Assembly (NCBI GenBank): GCA_035548835.1 | Contig: DASZSB010000094.1 | Location: forward strand, 5,757 to 69,756 | Source: FEN-1219 sp035548835 | GTDB taxonomy: Bacteria; Pseudomonadota; Gammaproteobacteria; Steroidobacterales; Rariloculaceae | Reading direction: 5' to 3' | Length of the DNA stretch: 64,000 nucleotides | Shown: positions 58,465 to 64,000 of the stretch, piece by piece | How the letters are laid out: each line of letters opens with the position of its first letter | Numbering within the stretch: the stretch's first letter is position 1 | The notes under the pieces: generated by a model | The model's input: only the letters and a program-made list of their open reading frames with translations | Database searches by the model: none | Told to the model about the DNA's origin: nothing | Translations under genes and position numbers: made by a program

Positions 58465-59760
58465 TCAGCCGTCCTCCTCCTGGCGCGGCGTGAAGGACAG
58501 CTTGTCGATGCGCCGGTCGTCCATGTCGAGGATCTCGTAGCGGCCGTTGCGGTCGACGAACGAGTCGCCCGCGGCCGGTAGCCGCCCGAGCCGATACAGC
58601 GCATAGCCGGCGACGGTGTCGAACGTGCGCGAGCCGCGCAGGCCGTGCAAGCCCACGCGGTCCTCGAACTCGTCGATGGCCACGCTGCCGTCGACGAGCC
58701 ACGAGCCATCGGCACGCCGGACCAGCGACTGATCGAGCTCGCTGCCGGTCTCCGGCAGCGCGCCGGCAACCGCCTCGATGATGTCGGCCAGCGTCACGAT
58801 GCCCTGCGTCGCACCGTATTCGTCGACGACGATGGCCATGTGCAGACCTTCGCGGCGGAAGCCTTCGAGCACCTTCAGCACGGGCGTCACGTCGAGCACG
58901 ACCAGCGGCTGCACGAGCACGTCGCTCAGGGAGACGTCCCGCCCCGCCAGCGCAACCCGCGCGAGATCCTTCATGTGCACCACGCCGAGCGGGTTGTCGA
59001 TCGTGTCGCGACAGACCGGGAATCGCGACAGGCGGCGTGCATCGAGCTGCGCGACGATCTCGGCAGGCGTTGCGCGCACGTCGAGCCACGCCACCTCCGT
59101 ACGCGGCGTCATGATGGAACGCGCAGTACGATCCGCGAGCCGCAGCACACCCTCGATCATCTCGCGTTCCTTCGGCATGAAGACGCCGGCGCGCGTGCCC
59201 TCCGCCACCAGCATGCGCACCTCGTCCTCCGTCACCGTCAGGCGCCGGTCGCCCGTCCAGCCGAAGAGCCTGAGCAATCCGTCCGTCGAATGCCGCAGCA
59301 ACCAGACGGCCGGCCCGGCGACCTGCGCGAGCCGCCGCATGACGGGCGCCAGCGCGGACGCGATGCCCTCGGGATCGCGCAGCGCAATGCGTTTGGGCAC
59401 GAGCTCGCCCGCGACGAGCGACACGTAGGTGACCGCAATCACGACGATGGCGATCGCGGCTGGTTCGCCGTAAGGCGCGATCGCCGGCCAGGCGTTGAGC
59501 GAGTCTCGCAGGTGATCCGCGAGCGTGGCGCCGCTGAATGCACCCGCGAGCACTCCGATCAGCGTGATGCCGACCTGAACGGTCGACAGGAAGCTCGTGG
59601 GCTCGTCGAGCAGACGGATCGCGACGCGCGCGCCGCGATGCCGCTTCTTCACGAGGTTCTGCAGCCGGCTGCGACGGGACGAGACGACGGCCATCTCCGA
59701 CATCGCCAGCAAGGCGTTGACGAGCACGAGCACGGCGATCACGACGACTTCGGTCAGCAT
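58465..59760 (-). CDS. CNNM/CBS transporter-associated protein (hemolysin C-like)
   Basis: 431 residues. An N-terminal DUF21/CNNM membrane domain with four helices (residues about 1-150), two CBS domains (residues about 205-335, with MTPRTEVAWLDVRATPAEIVAQL and a second VDEYGATQGIVTLADIIEAV) and a C-terminal CorC_HlyC domain. Relatives include CorB-type magnesium/cobalt exporters and YfjD/YtfL; the hemolysin name is historical. Likely role is divalent-cation transport. A perfect hairpin (59821-59843) lies between it and the upstream lipoprotein gene. Confidence 0.9.
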   Translation of the reverse strand: MLTEVVVIAVLVLVNALLAMSEMAVVSSRRSRLQNLVKKRHRGARVAIRLLDEPTSFLSTVQVGITLIGVLAGAFSGATLADHLRDSLNAWPAIAPYGEPAAIAIVVIAVTYVSLVAGELVPKRIALRDPEGIASALAPVMRRLAQVAGPAVWLLRHSTDGLLRLFGWTGDRRLTVTEDEVRMLVAEGTRAGVFMPKEREMIEGVLRLADRTARSIMTPRTEVAWLDVRATPAEIVAQLDARRLSRFPVCRDTIDNPLGVVHMKDLARVALAGRDVSLSDVLVQPLVVLDVTPVLKVLEGFRREGLHMAIVVDEYGATQGIVTLADIIEAVAGALPETGSELDQSLVRRADGSWLVDGSVAIDEFEDRVGLHGLRGSRTFDTVAGYALYRLGRLPAAGDSFVDRNGRYEILDMDDRRIDKLSFTPRQEEDG

Positions 59761-59820
59761 GGAAGAGCTCCCGCGTGGCGCTCCGGCGCAGACGACAACG
59801 TGGTGGAACGGCCGCCGGCG

Positions 59821-59843
59821 GACACCCCTCCGTCCGGGGTGTC
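59821..59843 (-). promoter_or_regulatory. Perfect hairpin between the BamC-like and CNNM genes
   Basis: GACACCCC pairs perfectly with GGGGTGTC around TCCGTCC in the 93-base gap. No T-run follows on the minus strand, so it may be a weak terminator for the dapA transcript or an RNA-stability element. Confidence 0.4.
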
Positions 59844-59853
59844 GGCGGCGACG

Positions 59854-60222
59854 TTACTCGGTCCCGCCGGACTGGCGGCGCTGCTGCCGCCGCTCGCGTC
59901 GGCTGGGCTTCTTCGGCTCGTCCGTTTTCGCATCGGACTTGGCCGCCTCGGCTTCGCGGCCGAGTCTGATCTGCTCGGAGTACGCCGGCGGGTCTTCGAG
60001 GCAGGGCTGGCTCGGCGGCCGCGTGTTGGAAACCGCCGGCGGCAAACGCAGCGCGTCCGTCTCGGCAGGCGGCGTCAGGTCGTCGGGGATCTGGATCGGC
60101 GACGCCGACTCCGCGCCGGCATAGCGTCGGGTGTCCTCGCACCCGGAGGTGTTCGTGCGATGGCAGCCGGCGAGCAGCATGCCGCCGACGCAGGCCGCGA
60201 CCGCGAGAACCCGAGGACGCAT
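59854..60222 (-). CDS. Reduced BamC-like lipoprotein
   Basis: 122 residues. Lipobox LLAGC after a signal peptide (PRVLAVAACVGGMLLAGC). The mature part contains RRYAGAESASPIQIPDDLTPPAETDALRLPP, which resembles the disordered N-terminal arm of BamC that lies along BamD. After it comes a basic Lys/Arg/Glu tail (EPKKPSRRERRQQRRQS) instead of the two globular BamC domains. It starts two bases after dapA, precisely where bamC sits in other gammaproteobacteria. Family placement is by position and short-motif resemblance only. Confidence 0.65.
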   Translation of the reverse strand: MRPRVLAVAACVGGMLLAGCHRTNTSGCEDTRRYAGAESASPIQIPDDLTPPAETDALRLPPAVSNTRPPSQPCLEDPPAYSEQIRLGREAEAAKSDAKTDEPKKPSRRERRQQRRQSGGTE

Positions 60223-60224
60223 CG

Positions 60225-61112
60225 TCACGCGGCGGCGACGCGCACGCCCGCCACCGTCATCGCATCGAGCACGAGCGCATGGAACTGCGGCGCGAGCGGG
60301 GTCAAGGGCAGGCGGATCCCGGGACCGATCAGCCCCATCTGCTGCACGGCCCACTTGACCGGGATCGGATTGCTCTCGCAGAACAGATTCCGGTGCAGGG
60401 GCTGCAGCGTGGCATCGATGCGCTCGGCCTCCGCGCGCTTGCGTGCGCGCGCCGTGTCACAGAGGCGGCGCATCGCGGCAGCGGCCACGTTCGCGGTCAC
60501 CGAGATCACGCCGTCGCCCCCCTGCAGCATGAACTCGCAGCAGGTCGCATCGTCGCCGCTCAGCAGGGAGAAATCGGGGCCGCAGCCGTCTCTGAGCACG
60601 TGAACGCGATTCAGCTCGCCGGTCGCTTCCTTGATCGCCTTGATGTTCGGGTGCGATGCGAGCTTGATGACGGTCTCCGGCTTCAGATCGACGCCCGTGC
60701 GGCCCGGCACGTTGTAGAGGATCAACGGGCGCGTCACGGCGTCCGCGACCGCCGAGAAGTGGCGCCGCATGCCTTCCTGGGTCGGCTTGTTGTAATACGG
60801 CGTGACGATCAGGAAGGCCACGACCGGCAAGCGGTCGACGGCGCGTGACAGTTTCAGCGTCTGCGCGGTCGAGTTCGAGCCGGTGCCGGCGATGATCGGG
60901 ATGCGACCGGCCGCGAGCTCGCAGGCCTTGGCGATGACCTCGACGTGCTCCTCGTGATCCAGCGTGGCCGACTCGCCCGTGGTGCCTGCGACGACCAGCG
61001 CCTCGGTACCGGACTCCACGTGAAAGTCGATGACCTTCGCGAACTGGCCGTAGTTGACCTTGCCGTCCGCGTCCATCGGCGTGACTACCGCCACCATGCT
61101 GCCGGCTAACAT
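60225..61112 (-). CDS. dapA: 4-hydroxy-tetrahydrodipicolinate synthase
   Basis: Condenses pyruvate with aspartate semialdehyde, the first committed step to lysine and diaminopimelate. 295 residues. The TIM-barrel family motifs GTTGESATLDHEEH near residue 45, the Tyr in YYNKPTQEG and YNVPGRT, and the Schiff-base Lys in IKAIKEATGEL near 160 are intact. ATG start at 61112 (an internal ATG five codons on also fits). A divergent promoter region separates it from gcvR. The downstream BamC-like gene is in the same operon. Confidence 0.98.
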   Translation of the reverse strand: MLAGSMVAVVTPMDADGKVNYGQFAKVIDFHVESGTEALVVAGTTGESATLDHEEHVEVIAKACELAAGRIPIIAGTGSNSTAQTLKLSRAVDRLPVVAFLIVTPYYNKPTQEGMRRHFSAVADAVTRPLILYNVPGRTGVDLKPETVIKLASHPNIKAIKEATGELNRVHVLRDGCGPDFSLLSGDDATCCEFMLQGGDGVISVTANVAAAAMRRLCDTARARKRAEAERIDATLQPLHRNLFCESNPIPVKWAVQQMGLIGPGIRLPLTPLAPQFHALVLDAMTVAGVRVAAA

Positions 61113-61181
61113 CGTCGAGACCTTGGGCTACGCCTATGGTTGAAAGGCGCACGATACTAACGGGCGGGTCGTGGGGGGCGC

Positions 61182-61219
61182 AACCGGAGCGTTACGGCGC
61201 CTCCGGTTCAAGGTACACT
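61182..61219 (+). promoter_or_regulatory. gcvR promoter region with inverted repeat
   Basis: A -10-like TACACT (61214-61219) and a weak -35 TTACGG (61193-61198), 15 bases apart. AACCGGAG (61182-61189) and CTCCGGTT (61201-61208) form a perfect 8-base inverted repeat flanking the -35. This could be an operator that blocks polymerase, but no regulator is identified. Confidence 0.4.
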
Positions 61220-61251
61220 GACGTGCTGGCCAAGCTCGAGACTCTTCGTAG

Positions 61252-61785
61252 ATGGAACAACTGATGGTCATCTCCGCCATTGGCGGCGATCCGACGGCTG
61301 TCGTGCAGGAGCTGACCCGGGTCATCCTCGATTGCGGGGGTAACATAAAAGAGAGCCGGATGGCTTCGTTCGGGTCCGAGGTGGCTATGCTGCTGCTGGT
61401 CTCCGGCAACTGGCACACGATCAGCCGCATGGAGCGCGAGCTGAACCGTTTCGCAACCAACAACGGCGTCACGATGCAGCTGAAGCGCACCGAGCCGCGG
61501 CGCTTCGGCAAGGAGCTCCTGCCCTACGCCGTCGACGTCGTGGGCCTCGATCAGCCCGGCGTGGTCCACAGCCTGAGCGGCTTCTTCGCGGCACGCAAAG
61601 TCGAGATCGCGGAGGTTTCCACCCGCAGCTACGCAGCCACCCACACCGGCGCCCCGATGTTCTCCGTGCAGATGGCCATCAACATACCCGCGAGCGTCCA
61701 TATTTCCGGGCTGCGCGAGGAGTTCATGGACTTCTGCGACCAGCTGAACGTCGATGCCATCCTGGAGCCCGTGAAGCAGTCCTGA
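61252..61785 (+). CDS. gcvR: Glycine cleavage system transcriptional repressor GcvR (ACT domain)
   Basis: 177 residues with two ACT domains: residues about 1-80 (LMVISAIGGDPTAVVQELTRVILDCGGNIKESRMA) and 90-170 (VDVVGLDQPGVVHSLSGFFAARKVEIAEVSTRSY). In Escherichia coli GcvR binds glycine and modulates GcvA at gcvTHP. It has no DNA-binding domain of its own. ATG start at 61252. bcp follows after 21 bases; gcvR-bcp is a widely conserved pair, and dapA is divergent as in enteric genomes. Confidence 0.95.
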   Translation: MEQLMVISAIGGDPTAVVQELTRVILDCGGNIKESRMASFGSEVAMLLLVSGNWHTISRMERELNRFATNNGVTMQLKRTEPRRFGKELLPYAVDVVGLDQPGVVHSLSGFFAARKVEIAEVSTRSYAATHTGAPMFSVQMAINIPASVHISGLREEFMDFCDQLNVDAILEPVKQS

Positions 61786-61806
61786 CAGGACAACACGGAG
61801 GAGCAA

Positions 61807-62274
61807 GTGGCCACACCGACCGTCGGCAAGAAGATCCCAGCGTTCAGCGTCGCCACGACGGCGGCCGCCAAGGTCACGAACAAGGACCTCGCGGGGACAC
61901 CCTACGTGCTCTACTTCTACCCGAAGGACGACACACCGGGCTGCACGCTGGAAGGCAAGGACTTCCGCGACCAGCACGCGAAGTTCAAACGCCTGAAGGT
62001 CAGGATTCTTGGCGTCTCCCGGGACAGCCTGGCGTCCCACGCCAGGTTTCAGGGCAAGTACGATCTGCCGTTCGAGCTCGTATCCGATCCCGACGAGGCC
62101 CTCTGCAACCTGTTCGGCGTCATGAAGGACAAGAACATGTACGGCAAGAAGGTGCGCGGTATCGAGCGCAGCACGTTCCTCGTGGACGCAGATGGCGTGC
62201 TGCGCCGGGAATGGCGCAAGGTCAAGGTCGAGGGCCACGTCGCGGAGGTATTGGCGGCCGCTGCGCAGCTCTGA
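61807..62274 (+). CDS. bcp: Thiol peroxidase Bcp (peroxiredoxin Q)
   Basis: 155 residues. The peroxidatic Cys is in DDTPGCTLEGKDFRDQ near residue 46. The common second Cys five residues on (TPGCTxExxxFRD with CT...C) is absent here: the sequence is CTLEG, so it is likely a one-Cys enzyme or uses a distant resolving Cys. It reduces alkyl and hydrogen peroxides using thioredoxin. GTG start after GGAGGAGCAA. It is 21 bases after gcvR. Confidence 0.95.
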   Translation: MATPTVGKKIPAFSVATTAAAKVTNKDLAGTPYVLYFYPKDDTPGCTLEGKDFRDQHAKFKRLKVRILGVSRDSLASHARFQGKYDLPFELVSDPDEALCNLFGVMKDKNMYGKKVRGIERSTFLVDADGVLRREWRKVKVEGHVAEVLAAAAQL

Positions 62275-62332
62275 GGGAACGCCCGGCCGTACCGCGCAGT
62301 CATAAGGCGGTGAGGGCTCCAAGCAGAAGACG

Positions 62333-63802
62333 ATGACACGGTCCACGACACGCAAAGCCTGGGCGGCCACGCTGGCCGCGGTGCTCGCGCTGCCCGCGCG
62401 GGGCGCAGAGCTGCCCGACTTCGGGACCCCCGCCGACACCGCGCTCAGCAAGAGCCGTGAAGCCCAGATCGGCCGCGGCGTAATGCTTCAGCTTCGCAAT
62501 GCCGGCGTCGTCATGGACGACCCGCTGCTGACCGAATACGTCTCGACGCTCGGCTCGCAGCTCGCGAGCCGCGCCAACGACGGCACGTTCCAGTTCGAGT
62601 TCTTCGTCGCCAAGGACGATCAGATCAACGCGTTCGCGCTGCCAGGCGGGTTCGTGGGCATCAACTCCGGCCTGATCGTGGCCAGCGACACGGAGAGCGA
62701 GCTCGCGGGTGTGCTGGCGCATGAGATCTCCCACGTCACGCAGCGCCACCTCGCGCGCGCCGCCTACGACAACCAGCGCACCAGCATCATGTCGATCGCG
62801 GCTCTGCTCGCGGCGGTCGTGCTCGGCGCCTCGAGCAACAGCTCGAGCGCCAACCAGGCCATGCAGGGCATGATGATCGGCTCGCAGGCTCTCGCGGCCC
62901 AGCGCCAGATCAACTTCACGCGCGCCAACGAGTCAGAGGCCGATCGGGTGGGCATGGATCTGCTCGCGCAGACCGGCTTCGATCCCTACGGCATGGCCAG
63001 CTTCTTCGACAAGCTCGGCAACCGCTTCGGCGGATCGAACCAGTTCGTGCCCGCCATCCTGCAGAGCCACCCGGTCACGGCCGAACGAACGGCCGAGGCC
63101 CGGAGCCGGGCCCGGCAGCTACCGCCCACGACGCACACCGACAGCGTGAACTACGCGCTGACGAAGGCGCGTATTCAGGTGCTGAACGCCTCGTCGCCGG
63201 AAGCCGCGTACGACCTCTTTCGCAACAAGAAGGACAGCACGAGCCCGGGCGACCGTTATGGGTTGGCGCTGGCGTCGATGCGCGTGAATCTCAACGACAA
63301 TGCCGAACGCCTCATGAAGGACCTCGGATCCGAGTTTCCATCCGTGATCGCGTTTCGCATCGGCCAGGCGGAAGCCATGCTCGCGAGCGGCGAGACCGAT
63401 GCCGCGATGCGTACGTACCAGGAAGCGATACGCCTGTCGCCGCGCAACATTCCGCTGACGATCAGCTACGCGGAGGCACTGATCGCCGACGGCAAGCCCG
63501 CGAAAGCGCACGAGCTGCTGCTCGACCTGTTGAACAACGTCCCGGCCACACCCGCCCAGCTGCGACTGATTGCGCGGGCCGCCAACGCAGAAGGCGACGT
63601 CGCGAACGCGTACTTCTACATGTCGTACTACTACGCGTCGATCGGCAACCTGCCGCTCGCGATCGGCCAGGTGCGTCTGGCTCTGGAGACGCCGGACGTG
63701 CATACGGTCGATCGCGCGCGGTTCAAGGCGCGTCTGGACCAGCTGCTCGAGTACCTGCCGGACGAGCAACGCGAATACGCGACCCGGTCCGGCTCGCACT
63801 GA
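62333..63802 (+). CDS. bepA: Periplasmic M48 metalloprotease/chaperone BepA
   Basis: 489 residues. Signal peptide (residues 1-24). The zinc site is HEISH at 130-134, with the third ligand Glu in ANESEADRVGMDLL near 200. A C-terminal region of TPR repeats (residues about 270-480) binds the LptD and BamA partners in Escherichia coli. BepA promotes LptD maturation and degrades misfolded outer-membrane proteins. It joins Bam and Prc genes here in supporting envelope quality control. Located after bcp, as is common. Confidence 0.95.
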   Translation: MTRSTTRKAWAATLAAVLALPARGAELPDFGTPADTALSKSREAQIGRGVMLQLRNAGVVMDDPLLTEYVSTLGSQLASRANDGTFQFEFFVAKDDQINAFALPGGFVGINSGLIVASDTESELAGVLAHEISHVTQRHLARAAYDNQRTSIMSIAALLAAVVLGASSNSSSANQAMQGMMIGSQALAAQRQINFTRANESEADRVGMDLLAQTGFDPYGMASFFDKLGNRFGGSNQFVPAILQSHPVTAERTAEARSRARQLPPTTHTDSVNYALTKARIQVLNASSPEAAYDLFRNKKDSTSPGDRYGLALASMRVNLNDNAERLMKDLGSEFPSVIAFRIGQAEAMLASGETDAAMRTYQEAIRLSPRNIPLTISYAEALIADGKPAKAHELLLDLLNNVPATPAQLRLIARAANAEGDVANAYFYMSYYYASIGNLPLAIGQVRLALETPDVHTVDRARFKARLDQLLEYLPDEQREYATRSGSH

Positions 63803-63820
63803 CCCCCACTCGTCCGCGAC

Positions 63821-63856
63821 TTGCAGCTTCGCCAAATGGGACTAAAATAGTCCCAT
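63821..63856 (+). promoter_or_regulatory. Promoter and IscR type 1-like operator of the SUF regulator
   Basis: TTGCAG (63821-63826), a 16-base spacer, TAAAAT (63843-63848). Across the -10 lies a perfect palindrome: ATGGGACTA (63836-63844), AAA, TAGTCCCAT (63848-63856). Its core, GACTA-AAA-TAGTC, fits the GACTR-WWW-YAGTC core of IscR type 1 sites, which need the Fe-S form of the protein. This predicts autorepression by the Rrf2 protein encoded just downstream. Confidence 0.75.
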
Positions 63857-63881
63857 ATTCACCGGGCGAGCGGGTTGCGCC

Positions 63882-64000
63882 ATGCTGCGGATGAGCAAAC
63901 TGACCGATTACGGCACGATGGTGCTGGCCGAGCTCTCGACCAACGGCCGCGGTCTCTCGACGGCGGGCCAGGTCGCCGAGGCAACGCATCTGACGCTGCC
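63882..64000 (+). CDS. SUF system Fe-S cluster assembly regulator (Rrf2 family), 5' fragment
   Basis: Only the first 39 codons are present; the gene leaves the right edge. The N-terminus LRMSKLTDYGTMVLAELSTNGRGLSTAGQVAEATHLTLP is the winged helix of Rrf2 proteins and closely resembles the SUF-operon regulators of gammaproteobacteria (first residues LRLSKLTDYGTVVL). The cluster-binding Cys residues expected near 90-105 lie beyond the window. The suf genes are expected immediately downstream. The operator palindrome sits 26 bases before its ATG. Confidence 0.92.
   Translation, partial: MLRMSKLTDYGTMVLAELSTNGRGLSTAGQVAEATHLTL

Overview
The window is a stretch of G+C-rich bacterial chromosome dominated by housekeeping genes. 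Gene content and order point to a gammaproteobacterium: the hrcA-grpE-dnaK-dnaJ-dapB-carAB-greA-rlmE-ftsH-glmM-tpiA-secG-tRNA-Leu-nuo run, nadK-recN-fur-bamE-ratA-smpB-ssrA, recR-ybaB-dnaX-ffs, a dapA/bamC-type locus, GcvR, BepA and both MotAB and PomAB stators. HrcA, a 14-gene style nuo operon with separate nuoC and nuoD, and frequent GTG/TTG starts suggest the Xanthomonadales/Nevskiales/Steroidobacterales side of the class; that placement is inference and no database was searched.

Layout. 1-9.6 kb (minus): nuoA to nuoK plus the start of nuoL, with overlapping or closely spaced genes. 9.7-12.4 kb: tRNA-Leu(GAG), secG, tpiA, glmM. 12.5-20 kb: ftsH, rlmE, greA, carB, carA, the last behind a structured leader. 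20.1-25.8 kb: dapB and the heat-shock operon hrcA-grpE-dnaK-dnaJ, with a near-consensus sigma-32 promoter just before dnaK. 25.9-30.7 kb: nadK, recN, fur, bamE, ratA, smpB, tmRNA. 30.8-34.7 kb: a HerA-like ATPase, the peptide/pyruvate carrier CstA and its small partner. 34.7-40.4 kb: two flagellar stators facing away from each other (MotAB, proton type; PomAB, sodium type by residue pattern), each behind a sigma-28-like promoter, with a serine hydrolase and a YceI protein between them. 40.4-45.5 kb: the least understood part, with an outer-membrane barrel, two lipoproteins, a coiled-coil FHA protein and three small proteins. 45.6-50.1 kb: the tail-specific protease Prc and envelope or unknown proteins. 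50.2-53.9 kb: orn, HIT, recR, ybaB, dnaX and SRP RNA. 54-57 kb: tRNA-Ser(GGA) followed by a subclass B3 metallo-beta-lactamase, an NmrA-like protein and a double VOC protein. 57-64 kb: M23 peptidase, CNNM/CBS protein, BamC-like lipoprotein, dapA, gcvR, bcp, bepA and the start of a SUF regulator with an IscR-type operator.

I see no CRISPR array, prophage, transposase or defence island. The most useful leads are regulatory: the mutually exclusive hairpins before carA, the sigma-32 and sigma-28 promoters, and the operator before the SUF regulator. In coding sequence, they are the reduced BamC-like protein and the B3 beta-lactamase.
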